DNA of 64,000 nucleotides from NCBI GenBank assembly GCA_032622095.1, contig CP136063.1:84671980-84735979 (forward strand), written 5' to 3'. Below are positions 12,301-21,296 of this stretch, in pieces. A model generated the notes under the pieces. The model had not been told where the DNA came from and made no database searches. It saw only the letters and a list, made by a program, of their open reading frames with translations. The translations under genes were made by a program, and so were the position numbers. The stretch comes from Siphonodentalium dalli (lineage: Eukaryota; Mollusca; Scaphopoda; Gadilida; Siphonodentaliidae). Positions within the stretch are counted from its first letter, which is position 1. Each line of letters begins with the position of its first letter.

Positions 12301-15300
12301 CTCTTATATATGTAAGGCTCCCTGTAGAGACTCATATATATAACAGAATGCATTGGCACAGGGTTTTCGAAAAATATCAGGAAGCTCCAGTCATTAAAGT
12401 GCATAATTTACGCTTACCTGTCCGTTGCTCCATCATCCCAAATTTGGGTGAGTTACACATGTTGCATGAATGACGCCTTGCCCAATTCACATTACCGCAA
12501 CTGAAATCATAGGAAAAAGGATAGAAACAAGGCATATATACGGAGATCTGCACATATGTGTACTTGGTCTATCTTGCCATGCATTATGATGCTTTTATTT
12601 AAAGTTCCGTTTTAATTGTCAAGACAAATGTCATTTATGTTGTGTGAAGTTGGCATCATTCCGTTTCCACATGTACAGTAATGCCCTAAGTAATCGACTC
12701 TTTAACTACAGCAGAATTATGGGTAACTTTTCAGGATTTAGTCGGAAATATGGCTTGTTGCCATTCATCGGAAAGCTCTCCCCGAGAGCTTTCCGATGAA
12801 TGGCAACAAGCCATAATTCTGCTGTAGTTAAAGAGTCGATTACTTAGGGCATTACTGTACATGTTTGGAATGGCTTGAAAAAGATGAGATGGAAGAATGG
12901 TGTGTTTTTCAGTAGCAGAGCTGAACAGAGTAGTAATAAATATTCAGCAACAGAAATATGAGAAATTGAGACTGAAATATCAGCAAAATTGAGCAAATTC
13001 CTTCTGATAATTTGTAGTAATAATACATAAAACTAGTGCACCCCACAGAGTATCCCCCGTAAAGGTGGCTTGCTGCGAATATTTATTAATTTTCTGATGT
13101 GGCTAAATTCGAATGATGTCTCTGGCCTGCGATAACTGAACAAAACATGTAGCATGTAGATACCCTTCATCCCATTATTATTACACACAAAAGATCATTC
13201 ACAGCCCATCTAAGATGACAAGAGATACAGGAATGGGCACATTTAACACTCTAAGGAGTAAGGACAATAACTTCAGAAAATGCAAGTGTCAATGACACTG
13301 TAGCTCAATCAACTTGAGAAGGGAATAATTTGGAAAATGTTATGCAATACAGTTAATGGGCAGGAGAAGAATATGGATAAAGTTAAAAGAATAAAGTAAA
13401 GGTATTGAATTGATGCAAAAACCAAACAAAATTAACTGACCAAAATGACGGAATACAGACTTGGACAAAAGATGCGTCCCAGGATGTATGATTCTATGTT
13501 GTATAAATGGCAATAATTCTGCCAAACTGACTCCGACTGAACTCAAAATCGCAGTGCACAGTTTCCCATGCTGGTTGACATCTGTGCCAAGTTTTTTTTT
13601 AAATTGACCAGAAAATGATAGAATACAGGCTAGAACAAAGTTCCAGATGCATGTAGTGACAAGGGTCATTACAATAGTCTTCCAATGGAATGTCGGGGGA
13701 CAATTAGAGTGTCAATTAATGAGGTATTGCAGTTTTATGTTATTCGAGAAATGGTCATCAAACTCAGAATGTAAAGTCTCTGAGAGACGTTTACAGATTC
13801 ACCAATATTCCTTGAATTTGATGATAAATACCCGAGTTATGGGACCTTAAACATTGAAATTTTGGGCAACATTGTCTTGTCGCCCTATCGCGTTTGAAAT
13901 GAATACATCTATATTGATTTTGCATACCCCAGTTTATTAACCTCTTCGCTGCTAAATGAAGTTATGACGCCGTGTGCTGGGCTGTTGACGTTATTGACAT
14001 TTTCCAATGGGAAAATATAACGGGAATATCACAAGAACCATAAAACTGACTCAGCTGAAAGGCTATTATCGTTCACAATCGTGGAACATCATACACTGTT
14101 TGAAACGTCGAGATACAGTTATTCCGATGCACCAATCTCTGCGTTCCAGTTATGTATAATTGCCTACTGCTAGTGTGCTGAAGTAGGTCCGTAGTACCTA
14201 CGGACCATAAAGCACACGGCGTGCAATTTTACGTCCGTAATAGTTACGGACGTCATAGCAGCGAAGAGGTTAAGAATGCCGAGGCAAACAATTGGTGCAA
14301 ATTTGGTCAAGGTCGTTTCAGGAACGTGGTCAGGGGAAAGGCCATTTTTTTTTTTTTTTGCTCCGATGGTCATCAAACTCAGAATGTAAAGTCTCTAAGC
14401 CGGTGATTACAGATTCACAAATATTTCTTGAATTTGATGAGTTATGGCACCTTAAACATTGAAATTTTGGGCTACATTGTCTTCTCGCCCTATCGCCTTC
14501 AAAATGAATAAATCTATGTTACTTTTTCAAATGCCATTTTGTTAAGAATTCCAAAGCGAACTTATGAGGCAAGTTTGGTCGGTGTCGCTTCAGGGACGGA
14601 GTCAGAGGAGGGGGTTTAAAAAAAGATCAATTTTTTTTTATCAAATCATTACAAAAAAAAATTGCATACGGTTCTCCAATCACTTGATAAAACACCAGAG
14701 TTATGGGACTTGAAACATTGACATTATGGGCTGGAGTGTCTTGTCACCATTATTTCTTCAAAGTGAAATAACGTAGGCAATACTTGATATGCTGCTTAAT
14801 AGAAAATGGGTAGATTAAGACCTGAGATCAGTTTGGTCAAAAGTGGGCAAAAATTTGGTATAGTCCAGTTTAGACCAAGGAGAGAATATATAAGATCTTA
14901 TAAGAAAATTTATTCAAATTTATAAATTAGATAGTAGTCTGACATCTGAAATATGGAAGTATCCAAATATACCGCCGGGAATTTTAAATTTAGTTATTTA
15001 AAAATTGGAAGTTGAAATAAAAAAATTTGGTTCTCACCTTCTGCACTGCCAATCATCGGCACTGAACAAGCCATGACTTTTTTCTGCCATAGCCTTGCCA
15101 ATCTCTGTACCGCCTTTCTTCACAATCACACTTTCTTTCTTGTCTATGATAAAATAAAATTCCTTTAATATTCAGATATATATCTATAAAATATTTATTA
15201 GGAGAAAAAATGCTTCAGAGCCAGTCAGGGCAGATATTTCAAAGTTTTGCATTTCAGTTTCCAGAGTCATCGATATGCCACATGTGAAGAAATTTGCATG

Positions 15301-17823
15301 GCTTTTCCCAATGTCAACAAGCCTGATTTATAAAGTACTCAGGTAAGAGCAAGCCTTGAAATAGTGTGTCTGTCATTTGCAGAATGAGGTCCCCAGAGGG
15401 TGAATTTAGTGATGCTACCCCGCATATCGGGCTAGCATCACCAAATTCACCCTCTGGGGACCTCATTCTGCTTACACCTCATCAGAATGAGGTTCACAGA
15501 GGGTGAATTTGGTGATGCTAGCCCACTATGCGGGGTAGCATCACTAAATTCACCCTCTGGGGACCTCATTCTGCAAATGACAGGCACACTATTTCAAGGC
15601 TTGAGTGGAATTGCCGATAAAAGCACAATTATAGTTCAATAAGATTTCAAATTTAATCATATCTTGACAGTAAACATTGGAGAAGGTTAAATTATTGAAC
15701 ACTATTCTGAATATCATATTCAGAATAAAATAGTTCAACTTATAATATATACTACATGATTATAACGATATTCTGTTTACACCTCAGCAGAATGAGGTTC
15801 CCAGAGGGTGAATTTGGTGATGCTAGCCCACTATGCGGGGTAGCATCACTAAATTCACCCTCTGGGGACCTCATTCTGCAAATGACAGACACCCTATTTC
15901 AAGGCTTGAAGTGCTCAGGTAAGAGCATTGTCATAAATAAATCTTGAAGTGACTTACCAAGCCTGTAAATAGGGGGTAGCAGGAAGAGGTAGCCCCCAAA
16001 AATATACAGAATTACCTTGTTTTGTGTTACTGCCATTGTATAATTCTTGTGTGTATTGTAAATAAATTATCTTATCCTATCCTAATTGGGTATTATGTCA
16101 TTTGCAGAATGAGGTTCCCAGAGGGTGAATTAAGTTACGCTATCGCACAAGGTAGCCCACCGTGCGCGATAGCGTCACTTAATTCACCCTCTGGGAACCT
16201 CATTCTGCTAAGGCCTCAACTGCTATGCTATGGGAGATCTAGGATCAGATTGAAGTTCCCCAGTTGAAGTTGGTGATGTTCACCCATTAGTCACCTTGAT
16301 TATGCATTTTATCTTCTGCAAGTTAGGGTATATAGAAAAAGGATATACAGTAGAAAAAGTAACAGTGTTAATTTTAGACAATATATAATTCCCAGAAGAT
16401 GAGGCCTAAGCAGAACGAGGTCCCCACAGGGTGAATTTGGTGATGCTAGCCTACTGTGCAGGATAGCAGCACTAAATTCACCCTCTGCAAATGTCAGACA
16501 CATTATTTCCAGGCTTGTGACCTACTCAATTGAATTGGTGCAGGACAACATGACTGAAGGGTGTTTTACTCCAATCTAAGTAGATTTAACTATATGATGA
16601 AGGTATGACAGGTTTAGATATACAGAATATGCAGCTAGTGTCATCGCTTAAACTGTTTATGTCTGTGAGGGGGATTTGAGCCTCTATTGGTCGAGGCTCT
16701 GTCGAGTCCAATAAATGCCATATCCCCCGAGCGACATAAACAGTTTAAGCAACAACATTAGCTACATATATCCATCGCATAAAACTTGCATTTTGTAAAG
16801 TAAATCTGCCATTTTCCTCAGTTTTACAATCGTTACTTCGATGACGCCCTTACATTTATTAGGTCAAGCAAACTAATTAACATTCATGACGTGCAAAAAC
16901 CGGAGTGCAGCTTAGAGCGAAATAGTTCATTGGTTTTATTTTATAGTTATTCTAAGCTGGCCTTGTACTAATGGGTTATAGATGTTTTAGAGCGAAAACA
17001 CATATCTCTTTACAAATTTTGTGTCAATAGCAGTGAATTATGGACAATATAAACGTCCCAAAATCACAATGTCATTTAGGTTGGTTAACGTCCCTAGTTA
17101 CATGTGCAATTTGCATATGCATGTAAGTCATGTATTGTAGTAGTACTAACCTAATAAAGCTGCATTGACCTAATAAAGCTACATTGACCTAATAAATGTA
17201 ACGTTTATAAGGCAGGCTTTATGTAGGCAATAGAGGTAGTGAGCGGTGGATAAATCTATATATTTTCTTTTAAACAACCACTTTTGGCCAGCATATTATA
17301 CGTATAAAAAAAAGGAAAATAAAGATATGTCGATTAAAGATAAATCTGTTGTATACTTCTTCTGTCTGATCATTCCCAAATTATGAAGTAAAGTGCATTT
17401 GTTGGATTTTGAACAGATAACAGGTATTATGTGATAACTGTTGAATTTTTATCAGTTAACAAGCATAACATGACTTCGGTGTGACTTGAGTAAAGTTTTT
17501 AAAATGTGTTAACATTAATTAATAATTACTGCCTTTTGCAAGAGGTTATCAATTGGTCAAGAGATCGCACTCCTGAATGGGATCGATCTATGCCCATTTG
17601 AAATTATTTATTCCACAAGTCCCCAGACCCAGGTCGATTTAAAATGAAGACGGCGGGGTCTGTGATTTCGTCCGACTGGAAAAATATTTGAAGTTTTGAA
17701 CAAAAATTGCGTGACTCCTTAATATGAGGCTTTGAGTTAAGTCAATTCCCAAAATATAATAGCTCTACATGTATGTTTTTCATGATTATATAATGTTTTA
17801 CCTTTTTTTGGTTTTGACGACAT
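3094..17823 (-). CDS. ZRANB2: ZRANB2-like splicing factor, six coding exons, C-terminus uncertain
   Basis: ZRANB2 (ZIS) is a nuclear RNA-binding protein that joins the spliceosome and affects splice-site choice. Exons read in minus order at 17823-17802, 15143-15038, 12500-12418, 9726-9647, 7367-7206 and 3347-3094. All junctions are GT-AG with compatible phases, giving 235 codons plus 2 nt. Order of parts: short basic start MSSKPKK; conserved GGTEIGKAMAEKSHGLFSA (about 18-36); a RanBP2-type finger C41-X2-C44-X10-C55-X2-C58; a Gly-rich link GYGGGF; acidic EESDDEYDE and a Glu run; two D.SKY boxes; then a Ser/Arg-rich tail. Human ZRANB2 is about 330 residues with two fingers. Here only the finger matching the second human one is found. 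In-frame stop TAG lies upstream of the ATG. The tail is short or continues left of the window. Identity is confident; the ends are not. Confidence 0.9.
3951..4283. mobile_element. TTAA-flanked MITE, family CCTCTTCGCTGCTA
   Basis: TTAA at 3951-3954 and 4280-4283 bracket inverted termini CCCTTCACTGCTAA / TAGCAGCCAAGAGG. A second copy at 13937-14273 aligns along its whole length. TTAA target duplication suggests a piggyBac-type mobiliser. Confidence 0.8.
4535..4660 (+). repeat. terminal module next to minisatellite array 1
   Basis: The module contains 'aaagtgtcaatgacactg' (a palindrome), 'aacttggaaagggaataat' and 'gtggaaagttgaa'. The same module, inverted, closes array 2 at 63736-63830, and an orphan copy without array lies at 13268-13345. 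Confidence 0.8.
4640..6895 (+). repeat. minisatellite array 1, about 14 copies of a ~160-bp monomer
   Basis: Monomers start near each 'ccaagatggc' (4673 to 6796; spacing 154-179). Shared parts are 'ggcggccatgttttttggcc', 'tgaccccaaaatgactcgtt', 'gttaacatccatgac' and 'acgacctgtagcccgtgc'. The array lies in a ZRANB2 intron. The many 60-95-codon frames through it are tandem-repeat artefacts. The monomer is the reverse complement of array 2. Confidence 0.95.
6900..7200. other. ZRANB2 intron sequence, no feature seen
   Basis: Unique-looking AT-rich intron between array 1 and exon 5. Confidence 0.5.
7206..7367 (-). CDS. ZRANB2: ZRANB2 exon 5: basic patch, poly-Glu, SKY box
   Basis: A 162-nt exon (54 codons, phase 0 both sides). 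It begins FGRKRRKKS, a likely nuclear localisation patch, and runs through an acidic stretch with eight consecutive Glu codons into DKDASKYELDSEE, the first of two D.SKY acidic boxes. The acceptor is TTAATAG and the donor GTATGAT. The opposite strand shows a spurious Pro/Leu-rich frame here. Confidence 0.9.
7440..7790. mobile_element. GCAGAATGAGGT-family foldback MITE, decayed copy
   Basis: The first hairpin ('gtgaatttagtgatgct', 7475) and inner 'ccccaaattggcagac' match the 2540-2950 copy; the second hairpin is truncated at about 7790. Confidence 0.65.
7860..8100. repeat. 'aagggtcgtaactc' repeat with GGAC microsatellite
   Basis: The same family as 820-1475, ending in 'ggacggaaggacagac' at 8068-8085. 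Confidence 0.6.
8150..8480 (+). repeat. decayed copies of the ~160-bp array monomer
   Basis: 'gaaatccaagatggctgctg', 'cggccatgtttt', 'gtggcctgcagg' and 'tcatgcaaaaagta' preserve monomer order but are much more diverged than array 1, so the family is old as a dispersed unit. Confidence 0.65.
8481..9305. other. intron sequence with a CAGA/GGAC tract at 9000-9060
   Basis: No exon is supported. The 'ggctagatggacggttagac' tract and following 'atccagtaccca' resemble the end module at 1481-1660. Confidence 0.45.
9306..9528. mobile_element. hairpin MITE, family CAGTAATGCCC
   Basis: It starts CAGTAATGCCC after TA (9304-9305); the left arm (cgactccttaaccacagcag, aggatttagtcggaaatatg) pairs with the right arm across a short 'tctcactgagagct' loop. 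TA target and CAGT termini suggest Tc1/mariner or pogo mobilisation (inference). Confidence 0.85.
9647..9726 (-). CDS. ZRANB2: ZRANB2 exon 4: GYGGGF link and acidic box
   Basis: An 80-nt exon encoding GYGGGFMERDVNPEYKKK then EESDDEYDE. The donor is GTAGGC at 9646. It matches the ZRANB2 sequence directly after the second finger. It ends on a full codon so that exon 5 continues YDE|FGRK. Confidence 0.88.
9730..10850. other. ZRANB2 intron 3, no gene seen
   Basis: Contains A/T homopolymer stretches (9810-9920), two 'caaaatgtgcgcaaagggg' repeats near 9957-9995, and sequence of unknown origin at 10330-10470. No supported exon. Confidence 0.5.
10850..11215. repeat. 'aagggccataactctgg' repeats, two units, ending in GGAC-type tract
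   Basis: Units begin near 10862 and 11037; the end 'gtacggacgtacagacgga' lies at 11178-11196. Confidence 0.65.
11428..11921. mobile_element. TTAA-flanked 494-bp element, family AGGCACGT..GGCCTT
   Basis: TTAA at 11424-11427 and 11922-11925. The ends AGACACGGTTGGCCTT and AAGGCCGCACGTGCCT are imperfect inverted repeats. A 495-bp copy in the same orientation is at 31814-32308, where the empty site can be read. No coding capacity seen. Confidence 0.88.
11930..12140. repeat. repeat end with GGAC microsatellite and 3' hairpin
   Basis: 'acggacggacggacgg' (12073-12093) is followed by 'cccgccgacttcaagtcggggg', which can fold. This resembles dispersed lophotrochozoan repeat ends. Confidence 0.55.
12144..12397. 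mobile_element. TTAA-flanked MITE, family CCCTTCATG
   Basis: TTAA at 12144-12147 and 12394-12397. It contains inverted 'cattctcttatatatg' / 'ataacagaatgcattgg' pairs. A related copy is at 18036-18312. It abuts ZRANB2 exon 3. Confidence 0.7.
12418..12500 (-). CDS. ZRANB2: ZRANB2 exon 3: RanBP2-type zinc finger core
   Basis: An 83-nt exon with acceptor TTTCAG and donor GTAAGCG. It encodes CGNVNWARRHSCNMCN followed by SPKFGMMEQRTG. The NVNWARR core and Cys spacing are diagnostic of ZRANB2 fingers that bind single-stranded GGU RNA; the Trp, Asn and both Arg residues are intact. Confidence 0.93.
12676..12857. mobile_element. hairpin MITE, family CAGTAATGCCC
   Basis: Flanked by TA within acatgTA...TAcatgt. 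It begins CAGTAATGCCC and ends GGGCATTACTG, with arms nearly perfect and loop 'ctccccgagag'. The clean TA duplication supports the assignment. Confidence 0.88.
12860..13936. other. ZRANB2 intron 2, orphan terminal module only
   Basis: 13268-13345 holds 'caagtgtcaatgacactg' and 'gaagggaataattt', the module that caps both minisatellite arrays, here without an array. Otherwise no feature is supported. Confidence 0.6.
13937..14273. mobile_element. TTAA-flanked MITE, family CCTCTTCGCTGCTA
   Basis: TTAA at 13937-13940 and 14270-14273; termini CCTCTTCGCTGCTA and TAGCAGCGAAGAGG are perfect inverted repeats. It is a full-length homologue of 3951-4283, with 'gtccgtagtacctacggac' hairpins near the right end. 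Confidence 0.88.
14274..15030. other. intron sequence with a 'cagaatgtaaagtctct' duplication
   Basis: Sequence at 13745-13920 and 14360-14530 is duplicated on both sides of the MITE ('ggtcatcaaactcagaatgt', 'attgaaattttggg'). No exon is supported. Confidence 0.55.
15038..15143 (-). CDS. ZRANB2: ZRANB2 exon 2: linker and start of the zinc finger
   Basis: A 106-nt exon bounded by AG (above) and GTGAGAA (below). It encodes DKKESVIVKK, then GGTEIGKAMAEKSHGLFSA and DDWQCR, which match the segment joining fingers 1 and 2 in ZRANB2, plus the first Cys of the remaining finger. Phases are 1 in and 2 out. Confidence 0.9.
15347..15605. mobile_element. GCAGAATGAGGT-family foldback MITE with long inverted ends
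   Basis: Outer inverted repeat 'gccttgaaatagtgtg' ... 'cacactatttcaaggc', then 'ctgtcatttgcagaatgagg' and two internal hairpins. This copy defines the outer ends of the family. Confidence 0.85.
15770..15915. mobile_element. GCAGAATGAGGT-family, right half only
   Basis: Hairpin around 'ggtgaatttggtgatgctag' and right end 'gacaccctatttcaaggctt'. The left half is missing. Confidence 0.75.
16098..16520. mobile_element. GCAGAATGAGGT-family, two hairpins with internal sequence
   Basis: Left hairpin 16105-16210 ('ggtgaattaagttacgctat' variant), right hairpin 16400-16492, and an outer end 'cacattatttccaggctt'. Possibly one element with diverged interior. Confidence 0.65.
16646..16750. mobile_element. 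105-bp hairpin MITE, termini GCTTAAACTGTTTATGTC
   Basis: An 18-bp perfect inverted terminal repeat at 16646-16663 and 16733-16750, followed inward by partly complementary 'gggggat' / 'atccccc'. Single copy in the window. Confidence 0.7.
16751..17800. other. ZRANB2 intron 1, no first-finger exon found
   Basis: Scanned on the minus strand for the Cys-Gly-Asn-Val-Asn-Phe/Trp codon pattern of ZRANB2 finger 1 and not found. Contains short 'gacctaataaagctacatt' repeats at 17150-17195. Confidence 0.6.
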
Positions 17824-17874
17824 TTTGTGGTTTCTTTTTCCTGCCAAGCTATCAAACTGCAGCACCTTCTATCT
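17802..17874 (-). CDS. ZRANB2: ZRANB2 exon 1: 5' leader and start codon
   Basis: The ATG is at 17823-17821 (CAAAATGT, A at -3) and encodes seven codons plus one base before donor GTAAAAC at 17801. An in-frame TAG lies upstream within the same exon, so translation cannot begin further 5' in this exon. A pyrimidine-rich tract ending CTAG just above 17874 looks like a 3' splice site, so a further untranslated 5' exon is likely upstream. The phase (1) fits the next exon exactly. Confidence 0.7.
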
Positions 17875-18035
17875 CTAGAAAGAGAAAACAAGAGAATCAT
17901 TATATACCGATTATTTTTGATACCTCCTTGTTAGATAAGTAATTAATAACATTATGCAATCAGGACTTCTTACCCTTATGCTAACATTATGCTATCAGGA
18001 CTTTCTACCCTACATATAACACCCTCCAGAAATTA

Positions 18036-18312
18036 TTAACCCTTCATGTCATGAGGTTCATGATGGGTGTTGCACTGGTGCAGCATTAAAGATCCTGTAC
18101 CAATGCATTCACTTATAAATGCCAGTCTCCCATAGTTGAGCCTCGCATATATAACAGAATGCACTGGCTTACAAGATCAAGGTAAATATGGTTATGCCAA
18201 TGTATTCTCTTCTATATGCGAGGCTCCCTATGGGAGACTCACATATATAAGAGAATACATTGGTATAGGGTTTATCGCAGATTTCAGGAAGCTACATTCA
18301 TGGAAGGGTTAA
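18036..18312. mobile_element. TTAA-flanked MITE, family CCCTTCATG
   Basis: TTAA at 18036-18039 and 18309-18312, with ends CCCTTCATG / CATGGAAGGG. Internal 'aatgcattcacttata' and 'taagagaatacattgg' are inverted to each other. Intact TTAA plus CCCT ends resemble piggyBac-class elements. Confidence 0.8.
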
Positions 18313-19391
18313 CAGTGCTCGATCCTATTGTGATGTTGTGACGTTAATTATTCATTTTGGTTGCTAATATAACTTACCCATGAATTTTTAGGGAATTAAG
18401 GAGTACTAGAACATGTCTCATACTCAGAAGAAATAATAAGTCTGATTAATAATTATTAACAAAGTCTGCCAGTGAAGCTGAATTGGTTGTTATCCCATGG
18501 TTTGCCATAAAAAGACACCCAGGTTCATAAAACAGTCAAAAATTCACCCAGATTCACTGAAACTGGTAAAAAGACACCCATGTTCCCAAAATAGTAAAAA
18601 ATTCATGACGCATTCGTGCAAGTGATTTCCCCACTGAACGGATATTGTTGTTTTGTATCGAATGTATGTTGTATCAAATCTCTCTCTCCCTCTCTCTCTC
18701 ACTATTTCTCTCTCTTTCTCTCTCTCACCCTCACCCTTAGCTCCTGTATTACAATATTATACCCATATCTCAATCCTCAACATGATATAACATTCCAATC
18801 AAACAAAACTATATATCCCGTCTGCTTTACCTCAAGTGATATTTCTGTCACATGAGGTAACATTTGTTCCACGAGGAGAGGACTTTAAAAAAGCCATTTT
18901 TGCTTGTTGTCTCACCCAGATTCATTGAAACTGGTAAAAAGAAACCCAGTTTGAATCGTTATTAAATAGCATTAAATAGATTTGTAATACATGATCTGAT
19001 CCTTATTCCATTCAATAAACCAATTCTATAAATTGACAAATGCAATGCTTGTTGCATATTAATGCATAACCGGAAATAATTCATGTTGACCTTTGACTTC
19101 CGGTTTGTCATCTGTTTACATACCGTACGCTATGTCTCAAAATACTATGGCTTCCAATATTTTTCCAACAAACTCTAATGGAGGAAGAGTTTGAAAAGTT
19201 ATTTAATTAAACGTACGCCATTAAATACATGAAAGAGTCTTTATATATCTGGAATTATTTCTTTACGCGGGCAAATAACGCATTGTTACGTGAAACGTGA
19301 TCGCAGGCCTTATAGAAACCGATGTTAGTTTCACATCCCATTTGTTGATTTAAGTATGTTTTATAAAGGTTTTGAATCATGTAATAAATAG
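18313..19391. other. intergenic, CT microsatellite at 18678-18727
   Basis: A TCTC tract and short 'aaaaagacacccaggttca'-type repeats at 18505-18600 and 18905-18950. No gene seen. Confidence 0.6.
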
Positions 19392-19522
19392 AATCTACAG
19401 CTAGTCCCCAGTTAATAGCGGAATTTACAAAACTCATCCAGTAAATTAGGTCTGGACCTCACAACTAATTTACTGGACTTGTTTTGTAAATTCTGCTATA
19501 AACTGGGGATGAGTTGTAGATC
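19392..19522. mobile_element. 131-bp foldback MITE
   Basis: Arms 'tccccagttaatagcggaat', 'tccagtaaattag' pair with 'ctaatttactgga', 'attctgctataaactgggga' across 'gtctggacctcac'. No clear target duplication. Confidence 0.75.
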
Positions 19523-20825
19523 CTCTACAGTTGTATATCACTCATATCAATCATAATTGTCTCAAATTGATTGAACCAAACAATAAACTTTCAGATCACA
19601 TTAACTACCGGTAGATAAGAAGTGAACATTCGGCCAAGGGAACATTCGCCCAGGGAGATTCGGCCAATTATTAATTATTATGCAAGCTCACATATATAAT
19701 TACACCTCACATTCTGTACTTTCTGATCTTCTTTCTAAATTCTGACATTCTCTTCTGCCCCTGTCTCACCTCGAGTTTTCATTTAATATTTTTCTTCTTT
19801 CTATGGATCTTTTTCTGCCTCCATCATTTACCCCTACTTGACTTGCAATCAAGTAAATGTAGGGTCGCGTCATTGTTAAGTGAGAGATCTTCAAATAAAC
19901 CAATGGCTGGTTGCCTAATTCTTCTAATTTGTACCTATTGTAATTATATATTTGAATGTCCATATAGAGAAAATAAATGCTGTTTAAAGTAATTGTTATG
20001 GTAAATCTTTTTACAAATTTCTTTCATTTTAGACCCGATATACAGCATTTATTTATATTAAATATCAACATAATTTGGGGAACCATTTTAATAGTTTGTA
20101 ACTTGGCAATAATTATTTTATATCATATCATACATTCTGTAATCAAGTAAGTTTATTTGTACTTCTTTGATGTTTTTATGAGTTACCATGTGGACCCATT
20201 TTATAATAATTGATTAAATGAATAAATCAAAGAATTACTTTTATGATGGTTTGTCATTGTTCTATACAGGTAGACATATTTTATGATATTTTATTATACC
20301 GTATATATTTTATGAATAAATTAACGTTATTATTTTTATGTTTTGTTACACTGGTAGCTACCTGTACTTTGACTTGATTGATATTATATTACATGAATTG
20401 ATCGAAGTTATTAATTAAACATTGGTTGTAAATCCAACTTGCGCTTGAGTAACGGAATTGTTTCGAATGCTGAGATGATATCAGTGAGATCTACTCAACT
20501 GTTTGTTTTAGGTAAGTTGGCGGAGTGCATTTCAGTAAGGACTGATCAGTTGTTTTTGTCTTACTGCATGAGATCTAAAGACCATTAGACTCCATGTATA
20601 CAATAATGCATATAATAATGGTGCCTATATAGCACTTAACTCATACATTGTAGACCAGTGGACCCTAATCACTTCATGTTTATTAACCCAGCTGTTGATT
20701 CTTGTCTACTGCTATTTTACAGGCACTTCACTAGAGCGGCTTATGCTTACCCAACAACCAGGTCCCTATTTCTAGTCTAGGTATGACGAAGCGAACACAG
20801 TACAAGTGACTTTGCCAAAGGGTCA
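19523..20825. other. intergenic, nothing supported
   Basis: AT-rich; small 'attcggccaagggaacattc' repeats near 19628-19665. No gene found. Confidence 0.5.
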
Positions 20826-20829
20826 CAAC

Positions 20830-20991
20830 ATATTTGAACAGCATTCAGCTCTACAACACACACATTGCTTTATCCAACCAAGCCACTGATGTGAAGATGA
20901 TAGTCCACAGGCGGACGGAAACTCATGCTGGTGCATTAAAACCATTACAAGTCCAACACTCTAAACACTGGGCTACAGCCTACCGAACTCC
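20830..20991 (-). mobile_element. tRNA-derived SINE-like sequence
   Basis: Read on the minus strand: GTAGCCCAGTGTTTAGAGTG (A-box, 20975-20959) and GGACTTGTAA, as in tRNA-Thr(TGT), then a degraded B-box near 20924-20913. Lacks an intact clover leaf, so a SINE or tRNA pseudogene rather than a gene. Confidence 0.6.
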
Positions 20992-21296
20992 ACATATATA
21001 CAGCTGTAGTGCTGGGTGGTATTTTGGTATACCGATTTAATTGGTAAGAATTTCAATGCCATCACAGTTACCCTCTCGTTGTAACAGTGGCCACAACAAA
21101 TTTGTATGATAACGATCACCACATTCACACGATGTTGGTTTCAGTTCACTGGGTCAACACATGGCTTATTTTCATTCGCATTTGGGGACTTCAGTTTGTT
21201 TAGTACTATTTATGTCTGCATTAACATCAAGGGAGTTGGCGATCAGGTTAATAGTTTAAATCGCAGAGATATCTTCATACATTTATGTATTCAGTA

